64,000 nt of DNA from Plantago major (lineage: Eukaryota > Streptophyta > Magnoliopsida > Lamiales > Plantaginaceae): contig CM048843.1 of NCBI GenBank assembly GCA_026545765.1, positions 1,736,001-1,800,000 on the forward strand. The letters run 5' to 3'. This document shows, one piece after another, positions 48,176 to 59,741 of this stretch; the stretch's first letter is position 1; each line of letters starts with the position of its first letter. The position numbers were made by a program, and so were the translations under genes. Below the pieces are notes generated by a model. That model ran no database searches. It was not told the origin of the DNA and saw only the letters and a list, made by a program, of their open reading frames with translations.

Positions 48176-48229
48176 CACCCATCTATTTAACAAGAAAATT
48201 AATAGATATTTAGATTTTCAATTATAAAT

Positions 48230-48345
48230 TTTGATTATACGGTTGAGGAAAGTCCGAAGGGGGGGGCGAGAATTTTGTTCCATGATGTTTTGCCAGGTTA
48301 AACGTGAGGCTAATGTTTTAGCGCTCAAATTATCAATTGGGTGTT
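48230..48345 (+). pseudogene. RNase H-like domain relic, short copy
   Basis: The plus strand reads FCQVKREANVLALKLSI, the characteristic end of RVT_3-type RNase H domains (H-V-x-R-E-x-N-x-x-A-H). It shares the flanks ATACGGTTGAG and GTTAAACGTGAGG with the longer relic at 49670-50030. Confidence 0.55.
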
Positions 48346-48547
48346 CTTATATAATATAACTAGAACGTGAGTGTGTCATTATGGCATCTACTACAAATAA
48401 TAATAAAAGTATATGAAAGTGCAATCGTTGTTTCTGATAACGAATTGTCTTTTTTAGTTGAATTAAAATTTTGGATAGTGCGAATTGATCTGTTCCAATT
48501 TGATTAAAGAAGATGGAGAAGATATTGGTTATTATTTTTTTTGTTCC

Positions 48548-48720
48548 TTTAATGATGAATTGATTTTGTTGGAGTTCGATTAGGGTTTTGAATTTATTGG
48601 AGATGACATATCGAGATTTTTTAATGATGAATTGATTCTGTTGGGGCTGATTTAGGGCTTAAAGACAAATTGAGTTTTTTTAATGATGAATTGATTTTGT
48701 TGGAGTTGCGTTAGAGCTTA
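48548..48720. repeat. Three-unit tandem repeat (about 68 bp)
   Basis: The core TTTAATGATGAATTGATT(T/C)TG with TTGG after it recurs at about 48556, 48621 and 48679. Confidence 0.75.
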
Positions 48721-49675
48721 GAATTAGAATAAATAAAATATATTATTTTTTGTAATTAAACTCTAATTTACATGCGTATCACAAATCGGTTCAATTTAAC
48801 TTAATTTAAATACTCAATTGCACAACTCTAATAGTTGTGCAATTTTATTTATATATATATATATATACTCATACCATTATTTCTGAAGTTTGTTCTCCAT
48901 AATTTTCGTTATCAGCTGAAATAAAAACAAAGAATTGTTACTTGGATCAGGCAAATCACATGATGGAATAAGCTCATTCTCGGTCATATTTATACATACA
49001 TATTGTTGGAGTTGTTGCCGCAAAATTCAACCAGCTGAATAAACTTATTCTTCAAAAATTCCCAAATTTCACCCTGATCTATGTTTCTTTAGATATTTAG
49101 CTTGATGCTCAATGATCACTCTAGCTAGCTCTATATATGTATATACTACGGCTCTAACTACGAAGATCCGTCTTGTCACGACGAATTCAAATGTATGATA
49201 AGTCTAGCCCAGTTGAAAAGTACTGGTTGAAAATGCAACTAATTTCACAAAATTCTACGTATAAATGAATTAATTTAATAAATGCTCTATTTTAAAAATT
49301 TTATTATTTCATTTTTTCTTATTTAATAAATTTATATTTTACTTTAATCATTTACGTAACACACTACGTGTGTTAAGGGTTTTTATATAAACCAATGAAT
49401 CTGTGATTGAAAAAAAAAAGAGAAAATATTCAAAAATGAAATAAAAGGGAGAAACTTACGCCAATGGGATTCAAACCCTGCACCTTCTACTGAAACAATG
49501 ACACATGTACGTACCAAATTCAAATTGAATTAGTAAGATCAACGGATGAGATTTAAATTGAATTACAAACTTAGCAACCTTTTGAATTATTATACTACTT
49601 TGAATATACTGTCATATATAAAGTTGATAGGCTAAATCCACCAAATTCATTCAAATTTCAGCCATCCTACGTGAA

Positions 49676-50030
49676 ATGTTGATACGGTTGAGTAGAGTCC
49701 GAATATGGGATGTATTAGTGTTGTTGCTAGGGATCATGAGGGCAATGTCATTGCTTGGTGATTTTTTTTTTTTATGTCTTATGGTTGCTGAAAATGCGGA
49801 AGGTTGGCCAGCCAAATTAAGAACAAAATTTGTTCAAGATTTTGAGTGGCAACATGTAGTAATTGAAAGGGATTGTTCTTTGGTGATTAGATCTCTTAAA
49901 TCAACATATTTTAGTTTTGCCCCTTTATTTCACTTTACAAAGAAATTCAGGTATTTGATGAAGAATTAAGCTTTGCCAAGTTAAACGTGAGGGTAACGTT
50001 TTAGCACATATATTGTCGGTGTTCTTATGA
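49676..50030 (+). pseudogene. RNase H-like (RVT_3) domain relic
   Basis: In-frame pieces such as WQHVVIERDCSLVIRSLKS resemble the middle of plant RVT_3 domains (W..V..E.D...V...L), and the 3' end reads LCQVKREGNVLAHILS in another frame. The front part (ARDHEGNVIAW-like near 49720) is in a third frame. It is probably derived from a retroelement. Confidence 0.6.
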
Positions 50031-50454
50031 TGATATTGGTTTGGTATATTTGTATTATCCACCCCAAGATCATTTTAGCATATATTGTTATAGTGGTATA
50101 TATGTTACTAGACATGCTTTTTTCAGTTCCAGGATATAGAAGAGATAAACATGAGCTAATTGGTGGTGTGTTAATCTTTACATGTCTATCAACAACATTT
50201 TACACGTTAAGACTTTCAGGTTCCTTTTCTTTATGTATAAGATTCGATCGGTAGGATGAGGTATAAGGGTTCTCTTCTCTACGGTCTCTGTCCGAAAGGA
50301 CTGGTTCTATCCAACCCGAATTCAACCCCATACGAAATAATGATGTTCAGGTCCGGTCTAGCATATACTCGAACCCGTTCCACACCTTTGTTACAAGACC
50401 CAAGCGCAACATTTTATTATTAAGTTAGTAAAAAGTACATTTTTCTCCGACGCC

Positions 50455-50760
50455 GGAGGGGGGGGGGGGGAGTCTGCATATACTCTCTAGGCGGGGAAAC
50501 TCTTTTCGATCTTCGCTCTACTTTCTTGATCCATAACGGGCTTGGGGAACTTATGCTCTCTAGGTGGGGAAACTTAATTCGATCTTCTCTCTACTTTCTT
50601 GATCTCCATAACGAGTTGGGGAGGGGGGATAAGCTTATACTCTCTAGGTGCAGAAAATGTCTTCGATCTTCTCTGTACTTTCTTGATCTCCATGATGAGC
50701 CTTTTTTTTTGTGGGGGGGGGGGGGGGGGAGGGGACAACCGTACCATGTGAAATTATGTT
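50455..50760. repeat. G-rich tandem repeat, three units of about 70-87 bp
   Basis: Each unit starts ACTCTCTAGG(C/T)G, includes TTCGATCTTC and TCTACTTTCTTGATC, and ends near CATAACGAG; starts are at about 50483, 50553 and 50639. Long G runs occur at 50457-50471 and 50714-50729. Confidence 0.85.
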
Positions 50761-50935
50761 TGTAGAATAATAATCTTTGTGTCTTTGGTGGGGTGACGCA
50801 TACCACCGCGGGATTGTTGGGAACCGGTGGGTTGGAAAAAAACAACCGTTATATGTGAAATTAAGTTTGTATAATATTTTTTGTGTGTGTTGTGGGGTGA
50901 CCATGCACATACCACATGAGGTTGTTTAACAACCC
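50735..50935. repeat. Two-unit repeat downstream of the G-rich array
   Basis: AACCGTACCATGTGAAATTA and AACCGTTATATGTGAAATTA begin two units that continue with TTTGTA and GGGGTGAC...CATACCAC. Confidence 0.75.
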
Positions 50936-51226
50936 TATGATCAGATATACTTTTGTATTTTATTTTGGTTTCGTTTGAGGATAATTAAAAAAACATGTAA
51001 AAGTTATAAAAAATATGTGTCTCACATTAATTAATGTGTCGGTGCAGAGACCCTATTTTTACATTTTCTATAGTTAACATAAATAAACACTCAATGATAT
51101 AATATTAAATGAAGGACTATCGACCAACTCCATGATCAACGTTATTCACATAAATTTAACTACCTTATTTTTTCGATTAATTTATTTTAACACCCCATTT
51201 CTATTTATTATTAAAAGTCAACTATA

Positions 51227-51254
51227 CCGTGGCATCGCCACGGGTTAGTACTAG
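51227..51254 (+). mobile_element. Helitron 3' terminus
   Basis: A hairpin with 7-bp arms CCGTGGC and GCCACGG and loop ATC is followed after 7 nt by CTAG and then T. A GC-rich hairpin a few bases before CTRR-T is diagnostic of Helitron 3' ends. The matching 5' TC end was not identified, so the extent to the left is unknown. Confidence 0.7.
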
Positions 51255-51803
51255 TAATATATTGACAGTTTGACACCACATAATCGTGCAAGCAAGTGTG
51301 AAGTTTACTAATTTATCGTCCATCAACCAACATAAAATTCCTTCATGACAAACACCATAAACGTTGAAGGAATTATAATTAAATTTCTTAATCCTTTTAA
51401 CCTCCATTATATTAGGACTTTACGGTCACCTTCTAAAGTAGTCTATTTATAATTGTGAATTAAATGGGTAAATTGTGTAACGAAAAATATGACACTGACA
51501 CTTCAACAAGTCACAGCCTCACAGGCTTACAAGACTCTTAAGTCAACCCCGCCATAATTTTGTAATTCCGTGTCCTTTCATCTACTATTAACATTGGAGT
51601 AGTATCACTTATTATAAGGAGTTAATTCTTGCCCTCCACTTTTATGTATTCAACTCCTTTTGACTAGGATGAGTAAAAAAGGTTTGAATGATTAATACAA
51701 CCCATACTACGCTACAAATGAATTAATAATTGTTAGCACTCATATAAAATTTGACTTCATATTTGACCAACTTTCACACATATTTCTACCAATATCTTTA
51801 TGG
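51255..51803. other. Intergenic DNA, nothing recognised
   Basis: No gene or element beyond the Helitron end. Confidence 0.4.
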
Positions 51804-52647
51804 CTCTGTTTACCACTAGTTTTTCAGCTAGCTTTCCAGCTCCATGAGATTTTTCTTACCATTAACTAATATAAAGTTTCGTCATATGAACGCCATTTTC
51901 TTTAACCAAATTTGGAAAAAGAAGCTAGTCAATGTAGCTTTTTTTAAAAGAAGGAGCTTCTTATCTTTTTCATTCCGAAAATATCCCTAACCTATATTAA
52001 CCTAAATTAGAATAAAGAAAATAAGAAACCATCGCTCAGAAGAAGCCATCTTGATTTCATCCGATAAGAATCCTCAACCAATTCAAGAGAAACATCTACC
52101 GAGATGAAAATAATCCGTGACAACATTGCAGCTTTGATATGGGGAAGTGATGATCTAGCTTAGTTACGTTTTCTTTTTGTAAACTTTTATATTGTTGGAT
52201 CCTTTGTTATACATTTTGTGTACTTTTTTGCCACTAGCATAAGGATTAATGTATCCGCACCTCTTTAAAATGCATAAATGTAGTACACATCAAATACTGA
52301 TTTTTTCATTACTAAGTTAAAATGCTCAACTATTATTTCTTTCAAATTCTGATAATTTGGTTGATGTTATTAAAGTGGCGATGTAAAGTACATTAAATAT
52401 ATATTATAATTATTGGACAAAATATGATATATTATTATTTAAAAAACTATAGACTAATAATACGATAAGAAAGGTTAAAGACAAGAAAAATAAGAGTAAT
52501 GCCCTTTTTATGTCATTTTACAAAATACCAGCTAGCTTTTCAGCTAATTTGCTAAACACCTACATTTAAAACCAGCTAGCTTTCCAGCTACCTAACCAGC
52601 TACCAGCTAGCTTTCCAGCTACCAGCTAGTTTTGCTAAACAAAGCCT
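51804..52647. mobile_element. Putative nonautonomous TIR element rich in CAGCTAGCTTTCCAGCT
   Basis: The left end GGCTCTGTTTACCACTAG and the right end (inverse GGCTTTGTTTAGCAAAACTAG) are related, with TAT on both sides (TTTAT|GG and CC|TATG). Several copies of AGCTAGCTTTCCAGCTACC lie near the right end and one near the left. There is no coding region. Confidence 0.5.
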
Positions 52648-54296
52648 ATGTTGTTGACTGATCGGTTGAAACCGGATATTTATAGGTTGTGCGGTTATTC
52701 GCCGTGGACTGCTACCGAATTATGTTGACTGTCGGCCCAACTTCTACTGATACATATAATTTCATGCTCACTTTATCCTCACTTACTATGAGTTAACCGA
52801 GAGACATCTTAGTTGAACACTAATAAGATTACTTCAAAAGAATCATGCTTAACTTTAGAGTTCTTATATATTGATTCTCGAAAAAAATGATATACATTGT
52901 TAATATAAGTAGCATTCTCATCCCCTTTAAACTCAATGAAACTTTGGGGGTGCTACATTAACACCCGCTTAAATTTTGCGACGTCCCCATCGCACCTTAC
53001 CTAGACTAACTGACCATCCCTATGGTTTTTGGTTTGGCGATCTGTACCCCCCACCCCCCGATCGAGGCCCGACCCTTTGAATGGCGCCACTACAAATGGT
53101 ACGGTGGAACCACCATATATTCCGGAGAGCATCTTATGAGTAACCGTACCGGTACACAAATAGACGAGACGTTACAATGATAGTACTTCTTATCCTGTCG
53201 ATCACTAACAAATACATAATATAAACTAGCCTTCACATAACAGATAAATAAAATTATTAATTTTTATGTTAAAATTATGCCTGCGTAAAAGTATTGCAAC
53301 TTTTTCTTCCTCTCTCGTTTATTTTAACTTCCCCTCAAAGTTACAAGCTGAATCTAATGACGAATCAATCAAACAAACCAACAAGTAAGAAAATAGCCAA
53401 AGTCTTAGAAAAGGGGTATTTTCCATAAAATTAGGAAAATCAATGGTTTCTCGCTGTTTTGGTCGGTTCTCGCGGTTTTTGATTATTTTACGGTCTGACC
53501 GGGCTGATTTTTTCTCGGGAACCGCTTTTAGTGTTTTAATGACAGAAGTTGCTTTTTCGGCTACACTCTTAAATCTCACACTGTAGACGTTTCGTCTACA
53601 GTCTTCCGCCTTTCTTTCTCTCTCGCGATTTTCTCTTTGCAACTGTTCGTCTCTATCTCTGTTTTGCAACTGCTTGCGGTTTCTTGTACTATCTCCTGTA
53701 TTCCGACGTGTGTGAAGGAAGCGGTTTCATCCAGTGTATTAAAAACCGGACCGGGTATAGAACCGGACATACTATAAAATTATGGTTCAATCGGTTCAAC
53801 CGGTCAAACCACTAGCTGACTCGGTTTCTCGTTATATAGAAGTCTTAATTAGTTAAAAATACTAATATCTAACATATTAAAAGTTTGAAACGATCATAAA
53901 AATATCATAAATGAATTTAAGTAAACCACTTGTACATAAATTGTTCGATACAAACTTATATTAAATTGTAATATAAATTCTAGAAACATAAGTATCTCGC
54001 ATGTGAAGTTCAAATATCATGAATTAAAAAAAATATGAAGTTGAAATATCATAATTCTAACATGTGAAATAATAATTCGCTAATAATAAATGAATGCTCA
54101 AAATGTCAAGTAATTATTCTTTCACTTCATTGGTTTCATCTACATTACAGGTTTTTTTTTTCCCTCTTTTATGCTTATAAATTGATTTTATAGTTCAATT
54201 TTGGTACTTCGGCATTTCGATTAGGTTTTTCTGATCACTTATGCTTTTTTCTTTTCCTTCGTTTGTTCGTTTTTTGTTGTTGAAGTTTAATTAACA
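52648..54296. other. Intergenic DNA with degenerate repeats
   Basis: No gene. A GGTTCAATCGGTTCAACCGG stretch with nearby AACCGGACCGGG (53745-53810) resembles ends of plant DNA transposons I have seen, but no element boundary is clear. Confidence 0.35.
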
Positions 54297-54410
54297 ATGA
54301 CGAAGAGGGGAAATCGTTCGAAACAAAATTTCGATGGTTCAAATGATTGAATATCCCGTTGAAGAAGCTTAAGGCTAATCCATCGCCGACGATTGAATCA
54401 GAAGTCCAAT

Positions 54411-55162
54411 GTGAGTTTTCGTTCTCATTTTTTCTTGTTTGTTGCATGTTTATGCTTGATTTTTTTTTTTTTTGAATTTTGTTTTGCGCGCGTGTTTATC
54501 CTTGTTGTTTTTTGTGTTGTTTTTTTCTTCGAATCGGCTGTTAAACGTTTTTGTTTGGTTTGGTTTAGTTGTGTAATCTGTTAAGGATTTTAGGGTTTTT
54601 GTTACGGTGTTTAGTTAGGTTTGTTCATGTTTTAGGGGTTGTTATCTTGTGTTTTTGGTATTTTTTTGCTGAAACTTCCATTTTTTTGATGTGCAAGTGT
54701 AATGTATGTATGTTGTGTTTTTAAGGTTCTGTGTTATTCTTTGTATCCAGCTGCGTATGGTTTTTAATGTTGTTTTTAGTAGGGTTTGCTGATACATGGA
54801 TTTTTTAATGTGCAAGTGTAATGTATTATGTTGTGTGTATAAGGGCCTGTGTTATGTGTTTTATGCATCTGTGTTATGGATTTTAATGTTGTGTTTAGTA
54901 GTTTTTTCGCTGAAAACTCCCTTGTGTTTTTTTTTTTTTTTTTTTGTCTAAGTGTAATGTAATATGTTTGTGTGTATAAGGGCTTGTTTTGTTTTTTTAT
55001 CCGTTTTTGTTGTGGTTTTAATGTTTTTTGGGTGTGCATAGTGTTTATAATTTAAGTTTTTTTTGTAAGGTACTGATGTTATGTTTTTAAGGTAGTTTGT
55101 TGTGTTTTTATTTTCCTATGTTATGTTTTTAACTTCTCTTTTTTTTGTATGATTTTCTGCAG
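54411..55162 (+). repeat. Repeat-built intron 1 of the Ulp1-type gene
   Basis: Begins GTGAGT and ends TCTGCAG. It contains three tandem copies of an about 120-bp unit (starting near 54669, 54789 and 54908) with GTGCAAGTGTAATGTA, GTTGTG(T)...TAAGG and TTTTAATGTTG in each. Confidence 0.8.
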
Positions 55163-56112
55163 TAAGTGAATCTGATGTTGTGTGTGGACAACCTAGTCCA
55201 TATGTTGTTGGTACTGCCACAACAACTGAATTTCTTAATCTTGATACAACCTGTTGGTTGTCTTGGTCTGACCCAAAGTTATTAATGCAAACAAAACTGA
55301 GCCTATTGGGACTACGAGAACGCGGACGGAGGTTCTTAGCACTGGGGGCTCTGTTTCTGAGGGTGTTGAAGGTGTTGATGAGAAGGTGAAGAAAACAAGG
55401 AATCGTGCTAAAAAGAACGTACTTGTTTCAGATTCTGGTGAAGAGAAGCCATTTGCTCACTTCATGTCTTTCAACTTGTGTAATTTGAAATTGACTGAGA
55501 AGAAAAAGTCTAATGTTAGGGAGATTGAGTTTGGAGGGTTACTTGAGATGGATATCAAGAGGTTGCCGCCCGGTATTTTACCCTATTTGATGCAGAGATT
55601 TGACCATAGTATGTGTGTACAGAATATTGGGGAGGGGCCAAGGTCAGATAGTTATCAAGTAAGCAGCAGGGATGTTCAAGATATCTTTCTCCTTCCGAGA
55701 CGCACTGGGAACAAGGTAGTAATCTCGGATGATAATAACTTGAAGGCTGATTTCAAGTTGAAATACCCTGTTGTGGAGGATGGGAAGAAGAAGACTGTTG
55801 CGTTTGATGGCACATACGCTGCTTGGCTGGTGTATTACATGGAGAGAAGGTTGATGGAGGCGATGATTTCAAACACCTTTTCGTTTTGTATGCTTGTGTT
55901 TGCATTTTATCTCCTAATGCAAACCATATAGTTGATTATGGTTTGCTTTCAGTGGTACAGGATGTGTCCAAGTTGAAGGATTTAGATTGGTGTGGCTATG
56001 TCTTGGATAGACTTTGCAAGGGTGTTGATAGGTTCATGAGTAACACTAAGGATACCAAGTGCAAGTCCGTTAGCGGTTGCGTGTTGATTTTGCTTATCTG
56101 CTACCTTCACAG

Positions 56113-56511
56113 GTACATTGATTTTACAGTTTTAAGTTTGTTTATTATGTTTTTTAATTCATATGTTGTGGTTTTAAATTCATATTTTGTATTTTTAAAT
56201 TCATATGTTGTGGTTTTGAATTCATATGTTGTGGTTTTTAAATTTATATGTTGTGGTTTTAAATTCATATGTTATGGTTTTAGTGTAGACTTTGCATTAT
56301 TTTGCTTCAAGGATTCAATTTAGTTTTCTGTCACTAAAATGTGTTTTACATTTTTAAGCATGTTTGTTGTTGTTTTAAGTAAATATGTTGGTTTTTTAAT
56401 TTTAGTTCCAAATTGTTTTTTTAACTGCTGGAAATGTTATAGTTTTTTGTTACTTGTTTATGTTTTTAGTTATTAATGTTATGGTTTTAATGTTATATCT
56501 TTTCGTATCAG
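56113..56511 (+). repeat. Repeat-built intron 2 of the Ulp1-type gene
   Basis: Consists largely of variants of TTCATATGTTGTGGTTTTAAA repeated six or more times, then TTATGTTTTTAGTTATTAAT. It ends ATCAG. Confidence 0.8.
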
Positions 56512-56901
56512 GTTTCCTTATAAGGGTGAGGAAGAGTCAACTGATTTGCCCTTGATCAAACACTGGCCCAACAATAGGTTGCTTGATAGGGTGAATAAAG
56601 AGAAGGGTGTCTTTGGTAGGGAAATTAGACTGAAGAAGGTTTATCCGATCAGCGTTAGAGAAGAGATGCATGTTGATACAAAGGTCAAAGTTGAGCAGCC
56701 TGCTGGTCATTCTTATGAGCCAAGCAAAGTTGATATTCTTTTGAATGCTGCTGCTTCCATGGCTTCACCCGCCAGCGAGGATCGGGTAAATCTACACCAC
56801 CCCAGCAAGTTGATGATAATGATGAGAATTATGTGGTGTTGAAGCTTCCCATTCCAGATGGTGTTCCAAAGGACAGTGAAATCAAGGAGATGGGCTATTC
56901 T

Positions 56902-57484
56902 GTAAGTTTTTGTTTGCTTACAGTTTTAACTGATTATGTTGTGTTTTTAACTGACAATGTTATGTGTTTTAGTTTTATGTTTTATAAGTGATGTTATGTT
57001 TTTTAATTGCTGATGTTATGTTTTTAAGTTTGTACGTTATTGTTTTAAGTTTGCACGTTATTGTTTATGGTTCTAAGTGATTTTGTTGTGTTTTTAAGTT
57101 ATGATGTTTTATGGTTTTAGGTTTTGTTTGTGTCAATGGTATGCGTTTTAAGTTATCATGTTATGTTTTTAAGTGTTGATGTTATGGTTCTAAGGTATAA
57201 TGTTATGTTTTTTAAGTACTGATGTTATGTTTTTAAGTGATTTTTGTTGTGTTTTAAAGTTATGATGTTTATGGTTTTAGGTTTTGTTTGTAGTAATGGT
57301 ATGCGTTTTAAGTTATCATGTTATCTTTTTAAGTGTTGTTGTTATGGTTCTAAGGTATGATGTTATTTGTTTAAGTGCTGATGTTATATTTTTAAGATAG
57401 TCTGTTATTTTTTGTTTTAATTGATGATGTTATGGTTCTAAGGCATGATATTGTGTTTGTAATTGATGATGTTATGGTTTATAG
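56902..57484 (+). repeat. Repeat-built intron 3 of the Ulp1-type gene
   Basis: Dense copies of a TGATGTTATGTTTTTAAGTG-like 20-26 bp unit, plus a higher-order duplication of about 165 bp (57069-57235 and 57236-57400). Confidence 0.85.
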
Positions 57485-57884
57485 GCTGAAGAGGAGCAAC
57501 TGGCTATCTGGAAGCGCAACTTTACGATTTTTGTTCATTCTCAAATGGAACTTATAACCGTGGGTGATGGCGCTGCGTTTAAAGATGGTGCAGCTGTTGA
57601 TGTGTCTCAGGTTGGAACATCGTCTGGTGTTGCCCCCGTTGTTGTTGGTGTTAGTGCGTTTGGGTTGGATAAAATTCAATGTTCTCCATCAGCTGATAGC
57701 CAAGCTTTCTACAGCAACCCCGAGGTTTTGGCAATGTTGGATTTCATTGTTGAGGAGGCTCAGAAAAAGAAGAAGGAGGTTGTTGATGCCCCTATGATGA
57801 GAAAAAGTATTATATAGAAGGTGGACCTTCATTTGATTTAGGCTATAATTTTGGTACGCCAAGTTTTTATGAGGCTATTGGTGC

Positions 57885-58830
57885 TGTTGATACGGAAATA
57901 TGTCCAATCCGTCATAAAGAACCTAGGAGCGAGTCCTAAGGCATCCTAAGTCATCCAATGGATCCGAGACACTTTAGTCCGAGCCAACGGTCCGATCCGG
58001 GCAGACCAACCATGGTCCGACCCACATGGAAAGAAAAGGGACGAAGGATTTGGACCTACAAGGCCCGACCCGGAACCACGGGTCCGACCCACCTTGGTCC
58101 GAGCCTCTCTGGGGAAGGATCATAGTGCTAAGTCAGTACCCTCTCCGACCCAAGGACTCCGATCCGGATGTCAACTCGGATCCAGCATGACCATCTCATA
58201 AAGCAACCAAGCAAATGGGCACCAAAGAGCGAGAAGTCCGAACCCAGGAGCTCCGAATCGGAAGAGTTGGACAGGCAGGAGAGCTTCCTCAGCTGACAAC
58301 CAAATATGGTCCGGGCCAGCCGTCCGGACCCATCTCTCCGAACCTGGGATCTCGGCAGAACAAGTCACATTCTCAAGAACTCTCCCAATAATGACCAAAT
58401 TACCCCTAAAGACCAAGATGGCATGGGCTAAAGCTTCATTATTAGGCTATGGGCCTCATATTAGCATTGGTGGCTCAATCGTAGCCTTACACTTGGCGCA
58501 ATCCTAGCAAGGCCTTCCATTTTGATGATAGCCTATAAATAAGGCACACCTCCCAATAAGTAAGTCACTTCGAACAAGTCATCTTGCTAGTCACATCACG
58601 ACCCCAATCCCGAGTATTACACAGAGTTGATCTTCAGTCACTCTCGAGTAAAGTCTCATCCCGGTTTGACACTTAGCAAACCGCATCCACTCAAGTGTGC
58701 AGGTCCTTACCGGAGTAGTTGGTCGCCGGTTCTTACGCCTCGGTCCTCATCTAGCAAGGAGCTTCTTACCTTGGCACCCATTAGTGGAGTTAAATAAAAT
58801 CTAAGTAGTTGGGAAGTTACACCCTCAACA
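57885..58830 (+). mobile_element. Solo LTR inserted in an exon of the Ulp1-type gene
   Basis: 946 bp, starting TGTTGATACGG and ending ACCCTCAACA, with TGTTGA/TCAACA borders. GGTGC flanks both sides (57880-57884 and 58831-58835). A TATA box (TATAAATA, 58534) fits plus orientation. Removing the LTR and one GGTGC restores the surrounding reading frame. Superfamily is undetermined; its CCGAC-rich content gives no protein clue. Confidence 0.9.
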
Positions 58831-59674
58831 GGTGCTGCAGATGTCATTCCTCCCACGTTACAGCCTGCTGATTTTGGTTCAAAAGGCGATGATGCAGACG
58901 TTGTCGATGATACTGTTTCCTCCAATGTTTTCTTGGACTTGAACTCCATTACTGATATCTCCAATTTCTTGGGTGATATTGATTACAATGATGGCATGGG
59001 ATGCACCATTGAGTGTGGAGTTGTTGGGGTTGATTATGACTTGGTTTCAGACTTCATGGTATCAAACAAGCCTACAGTATCAGGAATGAAATTGTTGAGG
59101 AAACAGGTTGTCGATTATTTGTTTTCAGACTATGCGCAGAAAGTTGATAGGTACATTTCTATCTTCTAATTATTTTTTACTGTTTTAAGTCATATTGTGG
59201 TTGTTTCATCATTCCTTGTTATATTTTTAATAGGGTTTCTGCAGTGTAGTCTTCCAAATGTCTGACTATGTTTTTATTCATTTTTGTTGTGTTTTTAAGG
59301 CATGTTGTTGTATTTTTAAAGTGATAATACTAATTTTCTTTCTTTTTAATTTTTTTTGTCAGCAATGATTCTATAGTATCCTTTGTTGATGGCATCAATG
59401 TCTTCTTTGAAGATATTTCCAGTTTGAAGGTTAAAGAAATGGTCAAGGGTCCTAGTGCTTGATAGTTGGGCATTTTTGCTGAACTTTGTGGAGAAGAATA
59501 AACAAAAAATGGACCGTTTTGTGTTCAGTACCACTGTTTGTCCTGCTTGGGTTCATTGTGTAAATAGATAACTCGATAAATCATTGAATCGATTTATTGG
59601 ATTCCTTGGATGCGTGGTTTTCAATGTCTGGTCAGTCGATTTCTACGCAGCAGTTGGAAGAAGTCAAATGGGTA

Positions 59675-59678
<4 letters not shown>

Positions 59679-59738
<60 letters not shown>
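59679..59738. repeat. (TA)30 microsatellite
   Basis: About thirty uninterrupted TA units directly after the last readable Ulp1-type gene segment. Confidence 0.97.

Positions 59739-59741
<3 letters not shown>

Larger units (their letters stand above)
54297..59672 (+). pseudogene. Decayed transposon-type gene of the Ulp1-protease-associated family
   Basis: Exon-like blocks 54297-54410, 55163-56112, 56512-56901, 57485-59150 (split by a solo LTR) and 59363-59672 are joined by GT-AG introns. Readable parts include EFGGLLEMDIKRLPPGILPY, SSRDVQDIFLLPRR, SPNANHIVDYGLLSVVQDVS, LDWCGYVLDRLCKGVDRF, LPLIKHWPNNRLLDRV and LDSWAFLLNFVEKNKQKMDR. This series is the N-terminal region usual in plant Mutator-like (Kaki-type) proteins that end in a Ulp1 C48 peptidase. 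There are stops or frameshifts near 54350, 55280, 55830 and 59455, and the peptidase domain is absent, the gene being cut at the TA microsatellite. The family assignment is from memory of such proteins. Confidence 0.65.

Noticed and set aside
49455..49510. Possible tRNA T-arm (GGGTTTGAATCCC on the minus strand)
   Set aside because: No acceptor stem, D-arm or anticodon arm could be assembled around it; at most a SINE remnant.
53319..53770. Lys/Glu/Arg-rich minus-strand frame of about 116 codons
   Set aside because: Overlaps repeat-like DNA, shows no domain or splice context, and overlaps another frame of similar length.
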